From Anaerofilum hominis (GTDB lineage Bacteria; Bacillota; Clostridia; Oscillospirales; Ruminococcaceae): a stretch of 64,000 nucleotides of DNA. How positions within the stretch are numbered: position 1 is the first letter of the stretch; every line of letters begins with the position of its first letter. Where the stretch lies: the NCBI RefSeq assembly GCF_014287275.1, contig NZ_JACONZ010000005.1:248001-312000 (forward strand). Reading direction: 5' to 3'. Shown in pieces: positions 34,134 to 43,286 of this stretch. The position numbers were made by a program, and so were the translations under genes. The notes under the pieces were generated by a model. That model made no database searches and was not told the DNA's origin. It saw only the letters and a list, made by a program, of their open reading frames with translations.

Positions 34134-35306
34134 ATGAAAGAGCTGGAACTCAAATACGGCTGCAACCCCAACCAGAAACCCGCAAAGCTGCTGGTGCGCG
34201 AGGGGGAGCTGCCGCTGGAAGTGCTGAACGGCAAGCCCGGATACATCAACTTTATGGACGCGCTCAACTCCTGGCAGCTGGTGCGGGAGCTGAAAAAGGC
34301 CGCCGGCCTGCCGGCCGCGGCCAGCTTCAAGCATGTCAGCCCGGCGGGCGCCGCCCTGGGGCTTCCGCTGTCCGACACCCTGAAAAAGATCTATTTCGTC
34401 GAGGGAATGGAGCTTTCGCCCCTGTCCTGCGCGTATGCCCGGGCCCGCGGCGCGGACCGCATGTCCAGTTTCGGCGACTGGATCGCCCTGTCGGATGAAT
34501 GCGACGCGGCCACGGCCCGCATCATCAAGCGGGAGGTGTCGGACGGCGTCATCGCGCCGGGCTACTCCGCCGAGGCGCTGGAGATCCTGAAGAGCAAGAA
34601 AAAAGGCAATTACAACGTCGTGCGCATCGACCCGGACTATCAGCCGGCAGCCCTGGAGCACAAGGACGTGTTCGGCATCACGTTTGAGCAGGGGCGCAAC
34701 GGCCTGGAGGTCACCGAGGCCCTGCTGGAAAACGTGGTCACGGCGAACAAGACCCTCACCGCGGCGCAGAAGCGGGATCTGATGCTGGCGCTCATCACCC
34801 TGAAATACACCCAGTCCAACTCGGTCTGCTATGCAAAGGACGGGCAGGCCATCGGGGTGGGGGCCGGCCAGCAGAGCCGCATCCACTGCACCCGGCTGGC
34901 GGGCAACAAGGCGGATATCTGGCATCTGCGCCAGCACCCCAAGGTGCTTGGCCTGCAGTTCAAAGAGGGCATCGGCCGCGCCGACCGGGACAACGCCATC
35001 GACGTGTATATCAGCGAGGACTGGGAGGATGTGCTGGGAGACGGCGTCTGGCAGAACACCTTTGCCGTGCGCCCCGAGCCGCTGACGGCGGCGGAAAAAA
35101 AGAGTTATCTGGCCGGCGTAAAGGGCGTGGTGCTGGGCAGCGACGCGTTTTTCCCGTTTGGGGACAACATCGAGCGCGCCCACCGCAGCGGCGTGGAGGC
35201 CATCGTCGAGCCGGGCGGCTCGATCCGGGACGACCAGGTCATTGAGACCTGCGACAAGTACGGCATCGCCATGGCGTTCTGCGGCATCCGGCTGTTCCAC
35301 CACTGA
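34134..35306 (+). CDS. purH: AICAR transformylase (PurH C-terminal domain only)
   Basis: 390 residues, without the N-terminal IMP cyclohydrolase domain of ordinary PurH. The AICARFT motifs are present: LKYGCNPNQKPA at the N-terminus, ASFKHVSPAGAALG near residue 65 (the Lys-His pair), KYTQSNSVCYAK and GDAFFPF-like SDAFFPFGDNIE near the end. It transfers formyl from 10-formyl-THF to AICAR. The missing activity is supplied by the PurO-like domain just upstream. GAAAGGACG is the ribosome site. Confidence 0.93.
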   Translation: MKELELKYGCNPNQKPAKLLVREGELPLEVLNGKPGYINFMDALNSWQLVRELKKAAGLPAAASFKHVSPAGAALGLPLSDTLKKIYFVEGMELSPLSCAYARARGADRMSSFGDWIALSDECDAATARIIKREVSDGVIAPGYSAEALEILKSKKKGNYNVVRIDPDYQPAALEHKDVFGITFEQGRNGLEVTEALLENVVTANKTLTAAQKRDLMLALITLKYTQSNSVCYAKDGQAIGVGAGQQSRIHCTRLAGNKADIWHLRQHPKVLGLQFKEGIGRADRDNAIDVYISEDWEDVLGDGVWQNTFAVRPEPLTAAEKKSYLAGVKGVVLGSDAFFPFGDNIERAHRSGVEAIVEPGGSIRDDQVIETCDKYGIAMAFCGIRLFHH

Positions 35307-35395
35307 TCCGAAGCGGAACGGGAGAAAAGCTCACGACCGGCCCGGGCGGCCGCGCTTTGGGCTTTTCTTGTTGTTATGAGAGGGAGGAAGCGGCA

Positions 35396-36682
35396 ATGAA
35401 AGTAGCAGTGATCGGCGGCGGCGGGCGGGAGCACGCCATCATCCGCAAACTGAAAGAGAACCCCGGCATCAGCGCGCTTTACGCGCTGCCCGGCAACGGG
35501 GGCATCGGGTACGACGCCGTCTGCGTCGACATCCGGGCCACCGACCTGGACGGCATCGTCGCCTTTGCCGTGCGGGAAAAGCTGGATTTTGTGGTGGTGG
35601 CGCCGGACGACCCGCTGGCCCTGGGTCTGGTGGACCGTCTGGAGGCCGCCGGTATCCCGGCCTTTGGCCCCACGGCCCGGGCGGCCCAGATCGAGAGCAG
35701 CAAGGTGTTCAGCAAGGAGCTGATGAAAAAGTACGGCATCCCCACCGCGCGCTATGAGGTCTTTGCCGACCCCGCCGCCGCGCGGGCGTATCTCGAGGGC
35801 AACGACCGCTGGCCCATCGTGCTGAAAGCGGACGGCCTGGCGCTGGGCAAGGGCGTGCTCATCTGCAAAGACCGGGCCGCCGCGCTGGACGGGGTGCGCG
35901 CCATCATGGAGGACCGGGCCTTTGGGGCCGCGGGCAGCCGCATGGTGGTGGAGGAGTTCCTCACCGGGCCGGAGGTCAGCGTGCTGGCTTTCACCGACGG
36001 CAAGGCCATGGTGCCCATGGTCAGCAGCATGGATCACAAGCGGGCGCTGGACGGCGACGAGGGGCTGAACACCGGCGGCATGGGCACGGTGGCGCCGAAC
36101 CCCTATTACACCCCGGCGGTGGCCGCGCAGTGCATGGAAAAGATCTTTCTGCCCACCATGGCTGCCATGAACGCAGAGGGCCGCACGTTCAAAGGCTGCC
36201 TTTATTTCGGGCTCATGATCACACCCGAGGGGCCCAAGGTGATCGAGTACAACTGCCGTTTCGGCGACCCGGAGACCCAGGTGGTGCTGCCGCTGCTGGA
36301 GAGCGACCTGTTCACTGTCCTGCGGGCCGTGAGCGAGGGGCGGCTGTCTGAAACGCCGGTGCGGTTCCGGGACGGGGCGGCGGCCTGCGTGGTGCTGGCA
36401 TCGGGCGGCTATCCGCAGAAATATGCCTCCGGGCTGCCCATCGAGGGCCTGACCGGGGGCCAGCTGCCCGGCGCGGAGGAGGTCACGGTCTACCATGCGG
36501 GCACCCGCAGCGGGGACGGCGGCCTGGTCACGGCCGGGGGCCGGGTGCTGGGGGTCACCGCGACGGCGGCCGACCTGCCGGCGGCTTTGGAACGGGCTTA
36601 TACCGCGGCGGAGAAGATCCGCTTTGAGGGCATGCATTACCGCAGGGATATCGGCAGACGGGCGCTGGAAGCGCGCGGATAA
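35396..36682 (+). CDS. purD: Phosphoribosylamine-glycine ligase PurD
   Basis: 428 residues from the ATG at 35396, placed after AGGGAGGAAG. The protein opens KVAVIGGGGREHAI, and the ATP-grasp core with IVLKADGLALGKGVLI near 140 and YNCRFGDPETQ near 285 is complete. It makes GAR from phosphoribosylamine, glycine and ATP. A short G+C-rich hairpin region separates it from the AICAR transformylase gene. Confidence 0.96.
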   Translation: MKVAVIGGGGREHAIIRKLKENPGISALYALPGNGGIGYDAVCVDIRATDLDGIVAFAVREKLDFVVVAPDDPLALGLVDRLEAAGIPAFGPTARAAQIESSKVFSKELMKKYGIPTARYEVFADPAAARAYLEGNDRWPIVLKADGLALGKGVLICKDRAAALDGVRAIMEDRAFGAAGSRMVVEEFLTGPEVSVLAFTDGKAMVPMVSSMDHKRALDGDEGLNTGGMGTVAPNPYYTPAVAAQCMEKIFLPTMAAMNAEGRTFKGCLYFGLMITPEGPKVIEYNCRFGDPETQVVLPLLESDLFTVLRAVSEGRLSETPVRFRDGAAACVVLASGGYPQKYASGLPIEGLTGGQLPGAEEVTVYHAGTRSGDGGLVTAGGRVLGVTATAADLPAALERAYTAAEKIRFEGMHYRRDIGRRALEARG

Positions 36683-36710
36683 CGAGTAAAGGGATAAAGG
36701 AGCACAGCGC

Positions 36711-39700
36711 ATGGTTTATCGCATTTATGTGGAAAAACGACCCGGCTTTGACGTGGAAGCGCAGGGCCTGCTGGAGGAGCTGCGCAGCCTGCTGGGCATC
36801 CGCGGGCTCGAGGGATTGCGGCTGCTGAACCGCTACGACGTGGAGGGCATCTCCGACGAGCTGTTCCGCCAGTGCGTGGGAACGGTATTCAGCGAGCCCC
36901 AGCTGGACCTGACCTATGACGAACTGCCCGCGCCGCAGGGGGAGGGCGCGGTCTTTGCGGTGGAATATCTGCCCGGTCAATTTGACCAGCGCGCGGATTC
37001 AGCCTCCGAATGCATCCAGCTGATCAGCTGTTCCGAGCGGCCTCTGGTCCGCTCCGCAAAGGTGTATCTGCTCTCGGGCCGGCTCTCGGCGCAGGAGCTG
37101 GCCGCCGTCAAAAAATACGTCGTCAACCCGGTGGAGGCGCGCGAGGCGTCGCTGGAGGCCCGGCAGACGCTGGCCGCCGCTTATCCCCAGCCGGGGCGGG
37201 TGGAGACGCTGAACGGCTTCAACGGGCTGGACAAAGCGGGGCTGGCCGCCTTTGTGCAGCGGTACGGGCTGGCCATGGACGAGGACGACGCCGCTTTCTG
37301 CCAGCAGTACTTCCGCTCTGAGCAGCGCGAGCCCACCATCACCGAGATCCGCATGATCGACACCTACTGGAGCGACCACTGCCGCCACACCACCTTCGGC
37401 ACCGTGCTGGACGGGGTGGAGATCGGGGACGAGCGGACGCAGGCGGCCTGGCAGCGGTATCTGGCCCTGCGCAAAAAGCTAGGCCGGGAAGATAAACCCA
37501 TCACCCTGATGGACCTTGCCACCGTCTGCGCCAGGGCCCTCAAAGCGGAGGGAAAGCTGCCGGATCTGGACGAGAGCGAGGAGATCAACGCCTGCACCGT
37601 CAAGGTGCGCATCCGCGCGGACGGAGAAGAACAGGACTGGCTGCTGCTGTTCAAAAACGAGACCCACAACCACCCCACCGAGATCGAGCCGTTCGGCGGC
37701 GCGGCCACCTGCATCGGCGGCGCCATCCGCGACCCGCTGTCCGGCCGCAGCTACGTCTATCAGGCCATGCGGGTCACCGGTGCGGCCGACCCGCTGGCGC
37801 CGGTGAGCGCGACGCTGGAGGGCAAGCTGCCTCAGCGCAAGCTGGTCACCACCGCGGCGGCGGGCTATTCCAGCTACGGCAACCAGATCGGGCTGGCCAC
37901 CGGGCAGGTGGACGAGCTGTACGACCCGGGCTATGCCGCCAAGCGGATGGAGATCGGCGCCGTGGTGGGTGCGGCCCCGGCGGAAAACGTGCGCAGGGAG
38001 ACCCCTGTCCCGGGCGACGTGGTGGTGCTGCTGGGCGGGCGCACCGGCCGCGACGGCTGCGGCGGGGCGACCGGCTCCTCCAAGGCCCACAAGCTGGAGA
38101 GCCTGGAGACCTGCGGCGCCGAGGTGCAGAAAGGCAACGCGCCCATCGAGCGCAAGCTGCAGCGGCTGTTCCGCGACGGCGGGGTCACCCGCCTGATCAA
38201 GCGCTGCAACGACTTTGGCGCCGGCGGCGTGTCGGTGGCCATCGGCGAGCTGGCCGACGGGCTGGACATTGACCTGGACAAGGTGCCCAAGAAATACGAC
38301 GGGCTGGACGGCACCGAGCTGGCCATCAGCGAAAGCCAGGAGCGGATGGCCGTGGTGCTGGCTCCCGCGGATGTGAAAGCCTTTATCCGCGCCGCCAATG
38401 AGGAGAATCTGGAGGCCACGGCCGTGGCCACCGTCACCGAGAGCCCGCGGCTGGTGATGCGCTGGCAGGGCGAGACCATCGTGGACGTGAGCCGCGCATT
38501 TTTGAATTCCAACGGCGCGGAAAAGCATGCCAGCGCGAAGGTGGGCCCCCAGCAGCTGCGCCAGCCGCTGCCGCAGGGCGGCAGCTTCGGCGAAAAGCTG
38601 GAAGCTCTGGTGGGGGATCTGAACGTCTGCAGCAAAAAGGGCCTCTCGGAGCGGTTTGACTCCACCATCGGCGCGGCCACGGTGCTGATGCCTTTCGGCG
38701 GCCGTTACCAGCTGACCCCCGCCCAGGCGATGGCGGCCAAACTGCCGGTGCTGTCGGGCGACACCGACGCCTGCAGCGGCATGGCCTGGGGCTTCAACCC
38801 GGCGGTAAGCAAGCAGAGCCAGTATCACGGGGCTTATCTGGCGGTGGTGGAGAGCGTCTCTAAGCTGGTGGCCTCCGGCTTTAGCCATGAAAAGGCGTAT
38901 CTCACCTTTCAGGAATATTTTGAGCGGTTGAGCGCCGACCCCGCCCGCTGGGGCAAGCCTCTGGCCAGCCTGCTGGGCGCACTGGACGCCCAGATGGACC
39001 TGGGCATCGCCTCCATCGGCGGCAAGGACAGCATGTCCGGCAGCTTTGAAGACCTGGACGTGCCCCCCACCCTGGTCTCCTTTGCGGTGGCGATGGGGCA
39101 GGCCCACGGCGTGACCTCGCCGGAGTTCAAGCTGCCCGGCAGCAAAGTGGTATATCTTGCCCCAAAGACGATAGACGGGTTTCTGCCGGACCCGGACAGC
39201 CTGAAAGCGGTCTGGGCCGCGGTGGAGGAGCTGATCGCCGCCGAGGAGGTGCTGTCGGCATGGACGCCGGGCTGCGGCGGCATCGCGGAGGGCCTGTTCA
39301 AGATGTGCCTTGGCAACCGCGTGGGCTTTAAGCTGGACGGGTCGGTGGACCCGCAGGCCCTGTTTGGCTGGGGTTACGGCGGCTTTATTCTGGAACTGGC
39401 GGAGGAGCTGGACGTCGGCCTGCCGCTGGGCGAGACCACCGGCAGCTATCTCTTTGAGGCGGCGGGCGAAAAACTTCCGATGGAGCGGCTGCAGGCAGTG
39501 TGGGAAAACAAGCTGGAGCCGGTGCTGCCCTACCACACCCCCGCGCAGGAGGCGGCCGTGGAAAAGGTCGTTTTCAAAGCTGAGCCGGGACAGCGGCAGG
39601 CCCCCAAATTCGGCTGCGTGCGGCCCAAGGTGCTGATCCCGGTCTTTCCGGGGACCAACTGCGAATACGACACGGCGCGGGCGGTGAAAAACGCCGGCGG

Positions 39701-40421
39701 CGAGCCGCAGATCCTGGTGGTCAACAACCTCTCGCCGGCGCGGGTGGCCGAGAGCGCGGATGCGCTGCGCCGCGCCATCGACGGCAGCCAGATCATCGTG
39801 CTGCCGGGCGGCTTCTCCGGCGGCGACGAGCCGGACGGCAGCGGCAAGTTCATCACGGCGTTCTTCCGCAACCCGGCCATCACCGACGCGGTGCACCGGC
39901 TGCTGGAGCAGCGGGACGGCCTGATGCTGGGCATCTGCAACGGTTTCCAGGCGCTGATCAAGCTGGGGCTGGTCCCCTTTGGCAGGATCCTGGACACCGA
40001 CGCCTCCTGCCCCACCCTCACCTACAACACCATCGGCCGCCACCAGAGCATGCTGGTGCGCACCCGCATCGCCTCCAACAAGTCCCCCTGGCTGCTGCAC
40101 TGCCAGCCGGACGAGGTCTACACCGTGGCGGTCAGCCACGGCGAGGGCCGCTTTGTGGCGGATGAGGCAACGCTGGCGCGGCTGGCGGAAAACGGCCAGA
40201 TCGCCACCCAGTATGTAGATCTGGCGGGCATGCCCACCATGGACCTGCGCTGCAACCCCAATGGCAGCGCGCTGGCGGTGGAGGGCATCACCAGCCCGGA
40301 CGGCCGGGTCTTCGGCAAGATGGGGCACTCGGAGCGCAGCGGCGAAAACCTGTACCGCAACGTACCGGGCAACAAATTCCAGCCCATTTTTCAGGGCGGG
40401 ATGGACTATTACAAACTGTAA
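36711..40421 (+). CDS. purL: Phosphoribosylformylglycinamidine synthase, single-chain PurL
   Basis: 1236 residues, the large one-chain form rather than the PurS/PurQ/PurL split usual in Bacillus. The central FGAM synthase part contains DTYWSDHCRHTTF and FKNETHNHPTEIEPFGGAATC. The C-terminal glutaminase holds the nucleophile C1076 in GICNGFQ and the His in VSHGEGRF. It converts FGAR, glutamine and ATP to FGAM. The 28-base gap from purD and AAAGGAG before the ATG keep it in the operon. Some Clostridia carry the same arrangement. Confidence 0.96.
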   Translation: MVYRIYVEKRPGFDVEAQGLLEELRSLLGIRGLEGLRLLNRYDVEGISDELFRQCVGTVFSEPQLDLTYDELPAPQGEGAVFAVEYLPGQFDQRADSASECIQLISCSERPLVRSAKVYLLSGRLSAQELAAVKKYVVNPVEAREASLEARQTLAAAYPQPGRVETLNGFNGLDKAGLAAFVQRYGLAMDEDDAAFCQQYFRSEQREPTITEIRMIDTYWSDHCRHTTFGTVLDGVEIGDERTQAAWQRYLALRKKLGREDKPITLMDLATVCARALKAEGKLPDLDESEEINACTVKVRIRADGEEQDWLLLFKNETHNHPTEIEPFGGAATCIGGAIRDPLSGRSYVYQAMRVTGAADPLAPVSATLEGKLPQRKLVTTAAAGYSSYGNQIGLATGQVDELYDPGYAAKRMEIGAVVGAAPAENVRRETPVPGDVVVLLGGRTGRDGCGGATGSSKAHKLESLETCGAEVQKGNAPIERKLQRLFRDGGVTRLIKRCNDFGAGGVSVAIGELADGLDIDLDKVPKKYDGLDGTELAISESQERMAVVLAPADVKAFIRAANEENLEATAVATVTESPRLVMRWQGETIVDVSRAFLNSNGAEKHASAKVGPQQLRQPLPQGGSFGEKLEALVGDLNVCSKKGLSERFDSTIGAATVLMPFGGRYQLTPAQAMAAKLPVLSGDTDACSGMAWGFNPAVSKQSQYHGAYLAVVESVSKLVASGFSHEKAYLTFQEYFERLSADPARWGKPLASLLGALDAQMDLGIASIGGKDSMSGSFEDLDVPPTLVSFAVAMGQAHGVTSPEFKLPGSKVVYLAPKTIDGFLPDPDSLKAVWAAVEELIAAEEVLSAWTPGCGGIAEGLFKMCLGNRVGFKLDGSVDPQALFGWGYGGFILELAEELDVGLPLGETTGSYLFEAAGEKLPMERLQAVWENKLEPVLPYHTPAQEAAVEKVVFKAEPGQRQAPKFGCVRPKVLIPVFPGTNCEYDTARAVKNAGGEPQILVVNNLSPARVAESADALRRAIDGSQIIVLPGGFSGGDEPDGSGKFITAFFRNPAITDAVHRLLEQRDGLMLGICNGFQALIKLGLVPFGRILDTDASCPTLTYNTIGRHQSMLVRTRIASNKSPWLLHCQPDEVYTVAVSHGEGRFVADEATLARLAENGQIATQYVDLAGMPTMDLRCNPNGSALAVEGITSPDGRVFGKMGHSERSGENLYRNVPGNKFQPIFQGGMDYYKL

Positions 40422-40713
40422 AAGTACGGGGGGAGGACCGAAACGGCGCGCGCCGGAACAGCGGCGTGCCGGGCGGCGCGGAAAAGAGGCGTTCTGCCGG
40501 ACCGATGTCCCGCTTTTGCCGCCCGGACCCTCTCTGCCCGCCGCGCAGGCCGCCGGCAGGGCCGCAGCGCCCCTTTCGCCGCGGCGGTGAGCGCGCGGCA
40601 GCCGGTGCGGCAAAGGCCCGCAAAGCGGGCGGCGCGGTCCGCCGGCCGCAGGGCAGGCGCCGAAATTTTTGGCTTTTCCCCTTTCAACGTTACTCAAAAA
40701 CCGGAGGTTTTTT
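40422..40713. other. GC-rich spacer between purL and purB, nothing recognised
   Basis: 292 bases, very G+C rich, with only short open frames and no convincing promoter or terminator. purB presumably continues the operon. Confidence 0.6.
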
Positions 40714-42150
40714 ATGCGTTCACATGACCGCTATATCAGCCCGTTCCAGACCCGCTACGCCAGCGAGGAGATGCAGTACATCTTCTCTGAGGACAACAAG
40801 TTCAAGACCTGGCGGCGGCTTTGGATCGCTTTGGCCCGCGCCGAGCAGCGGCAGGGCCTGCCCATCACCGACCAGCAGATCGCCGAGCTGGAGGCCCACA
40901 GGGACGAGATCAACTACGAGGTGGCAGAGGCGCGCGAAAAAGAGGTGCGCCACGACGTGATGAGCCATGTTTACGCCTACGGCGTGCAGTGCCCGGCGGC
41001 CAAAGGCATCATCCATCTGGGGGCCACCAGCTGCTATGTGGGCGACAATACCGATATCATCGTCATACGCCAGGCCCTCACCGCGGTGCGGCGCAAGCTG
41101 CTCAACGTGATCGCGCTGCTGGCGGACTTTGCGGAAAAGTACAGGGAGATGCCCGCCCTGGCTTACACCCACCTGCAGCCGGCGCAGCTCACCACCGTGG
41201 GCAAACGGGCCACTCTGTGGCTCAATGAGCTGATGATGGACCTGGAAGAGGTGGATCACCGCATCGGCTCGCTGGCGCTGCTGGGCAGCAAGGGCACCAC
41301 CGGCACCCAGGCCAGCTTTGTGGAACTGCTGGACGGGGACGACGCCAGGATCAAGGCGATCGAGGACGATATCGCCGCGGAGATGGGGTTTGAAAAGGTG
41401 GTGCCGGTATCCGGCCAGACCTACAGCCGCAAGGTGGACGCCATGGTGCTCAACGCGCTGGCGGGCATCGCGCAGAGCGCGATGAAGTTTGCCAACGACC
41501 TGCGCATCCTGCAGAACTTCAAGGAGATGGAAGAACCCTTTGAGGCCCATCAGATCGGTTCGTCCGCGATGCCCTATAAGCGCAATCCCATGCGCTCCGA
41601 ACGCATCTGCGCGCTGGCGCGCTATCTGATGGTGGACGTGCTGAACCCCGCCTTTACCGCGGGCACCCAGTGGTTCGAGCGCACGCTGGACGATTCGGCC
41701 AACAAGCGCATCGCCGTGGCGGAGGGCTTTCTGGCTGCTGACGCCATTTTGAATATCATGCTCAACGTCTGCGACGGGCTGGTGGTCTACCCCAAGGTCG
41801 TGCGGGCGCGGGTGCTGAATGAGCTGCCCTTTATGGCCACGGAAAATATCATGATGCAGGCGGTGAAAAAAGGCGGCGACCGGCAGGAGCTGCACGAGCG
41901 GCTGCGCCGCCACTCTATCGCCGCCGGCAAGGTGGTCAAGGAGGAGGGCGGCCGCAACGACCTGATCGAGCGGGTGCTGGCCGACCCGGCCTTTCAGCTC
42001 AGCGAGGCCGAGGTGACGGAACTGCTGAAGCCGGAAGATTTCATCGGCCGGGCGCCGAGACAGGTGGAGGAATTTTTGGACGGCGTGGTGCGCCCGGTGC
42101 TGGCGGCCAACAGAGAGCTGCTCGGCGAGCGGGCCGAACTGAGCGTCTGA
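40714..42150 (+). CDS. purB: Adenylosuccinate lyase PurB
   Basis: 478 residues from the ATG at 40714, preceded by CCGGAGG. The fumarase/aspartase superfamily signature GSSAMPYKRNP stands near residue 284 and the His region TYTHLQPAQLTT (AYTHLQPAQ) near 150. It works twice, splitting SAICAR and adenylosuccinate to release fumarate. Last gene of the purine operon, before a clear terminator. Confidence 0.96.
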   Translation: MRSHDRYISPFQTRYASEEMQYIFSEDNKFKTWRRLWIALARAEQRQGLPITDQQIAELEAHRDEINYEVAEAREKEVRHDVMSHVYAYGVQCPAAKGIIHLGATSCYVGDNTDIIVIRQALTAVRRKLLNVIALLADFAEKYREMPALAYTHLQPAQLTTVGKRATLWLNELMMDLEEVDHRIGSLALLGSKGTTGTQASFVELLDGDDARIKAIEDDIAAEMGFEKVVPVSGQTYSRKVDAMVLNALAGIAQSAMKFANDLRILQNFKEMEEPFEAHQIGSSAMPYKRNPMRSERICALARYLMVDVLNPAFTAGTQWFERTLDDSANKRIAVAEGFLAADAILNIMLNVCDGLVVYPKVVRARVLNELPFMATENIMMQAVKKGGDRQELHERLRRHSIAAGKVVKEEGGRNDLIERVLADPAFQLSEAEVTELLKPEDFIGRAPRQVEEFLDGVVRPVLAANRELLGERAELSV

Positions 42151-42234
42151 GCACCGCTCTGCCCCGGCGGCAGAGAGGGAGAAAAGACGGAAAAGAGGAT
42201 CGTCCTGCCGGTGCGGGCCGATCGTTTTTGGGAC

Positions 42235-42278
42235 AAAGCGCGGGAGCGGCCCCCAAGGCCCGCTCCCGCGCTTTTTTG
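42235..42278 (+). terminator. Intrinsic terminator of the purine operon
   Basis: A 15-base-pair stem (42235-42249 with 42260-42274, AAAGCGCGGGAGCGG) with a 10-base loop ends in a T run. Confidence 0.92.
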
Positions 42279-42436
42279 CTTTTGCACCGCGCAGAGGGGA
42301 CCGGGCCTGCGCCGCCGGGCGGCCCGGCAGCGCGGGAAAGAGAATGGGAATAGAAAAGAGCGGCGGAAAAGGAATGGCGCAGGGGCGCTTTGCAGGAGGG
42401 GGATGACTCTAAAAATGTTTTCCTGGAAAATACAAA

Positions 42437-42456
42437 TATATGAGAAATCTCATATA
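42437..42456. promoter_or_regulatory. Perfect palindrome, candidate operator
   Basis: TATATGAG AAAT CTCATATA: eight-base arms with a four-base centre in an AT-rich strip. A -10-like TATAAT follows at 42478. It lies in front of the first repeat pair and the DUF4180 gene. Confidence 0.5.
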
Positions 42457-42480
42457 CAGCGATTTTTGGGGGGAGGTATA

Positions 42481-42652
42481 ATAAAAAATAGACGCAGGCT
42501 ATTTTTTCGGCCATTCGCCCGGTTGCCGCGTAAGCGGCGAGGGCGGGGCCATAGAAATAAGATGTTTTTTATTGCGGAGCAATAAAAAATAGCCGCAGGC
42601 TATTTTTTTCGGCCATCCGCCCGGTTGTCCCGCAGGGATGGGGGCAGGCCAT
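42481..42652. repeat. Palindromic repeat pair, locus A (two units)
   Basis: Two units (42481-42552 and 42581-42652) share the plan AATAAAAAATAGCCGCAGG, its complement CTATTTTTT, then GGCCAT-CGCCCGGTTG and a GC hairpin. The units are 101 bases apart and joined by a third hairpin, TTTTTATTGC with GCAATAAAAA. The same arrangement occurs at locus B (45138-45301). The AT-rich palindromes with T runs can terminate transcription both ways. Confidence 0.8.
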
Positions 42653-42708
42653 GGAACTGACGCTGGAAGCAGAACTTGGCAAAATCTATTTTTTAAGGGA
42701 AACAGAGT

Positions 42709-43071
42709 ATGAACATTCGAACAGTTACCAAAAACGGTATCGCCTGTGCGGTCGTCGAGAGCGACAGCGTGGTGATCACCGACGCGGCATCGGCGCTGGA
42801 CGTCTTGATGACCGCAAAGTATGAGGCAAACACCGAAAACGTTGTGATCGATAAAAAACTCGTTGCAGAGGACTTCTTTGTTCTCAGCCGCGGTCTTGCG
42901 GGGGAGATCCTGCAAAAGTATATAAACTACGGCGGACGGATCGCAATTTACGGCGATTATTCTCACTATACCAGCAAACCCCTGAAAGACTTTATCTATG
43001 AGAGCAACCGGGGCAGGGATGTCTTCTTTGCCGCCACGCAAGAGGAAGCCCTTGAGATGCTGACAAAATAG
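42709..43071 (+). CDS. DUF4180 family protein
   Basis: 120 residues: MNIRTVTKNGIACAVVE at the start, VVITDAASALDVLM near 20-33, KYINYGGRIAIYGDYS near 78 and VFFAATQEEALEML at the end, all typical of DUF4180. The family has no known function and is usually small and cytoplasmic. It lies between the first repeat pair and an MFS gene. Ribosome site: AAGGGAAAC. Confidence 0.85.
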   Translation: MNIRTVTKNGIACAVVESDSVVITDAASALDVLMTAKYEANTENVVIDKKLVAEDFFVLSRGLAGEILQKYINYGGRIAIYGDYSHYTSKPLKDFIYESNRGRDVFFAATQEEALEMLTK

Positions 43072-43286
43072 AGTTTTGCCTGCCCCTGTTTGATGAGGAC
43101 CGTGGGCCGCACCCCGACCCGCAGAGGGAAAGGGGGGGTGCCGCAAAAAGAGTCCCCCCTCTTCTCCACATCTTTCCGCGCCGCCGCGCGCTTTTTTTCG
43201 CGCCGGGCAGCGCGCGGCGGGTACAAAGGTGGATGCCCGGCAGGACAGATGGGCGCACGCCCGCAGAACAAAAGGAGGAACGCTGT

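Noticed and set aside
37479..40697. A 1072-codon minus-strand frame opposite purL
   Set aside because: Shadow of the G+C-rich purL gene with no family motif; purL itself has complete catalytic motifs.
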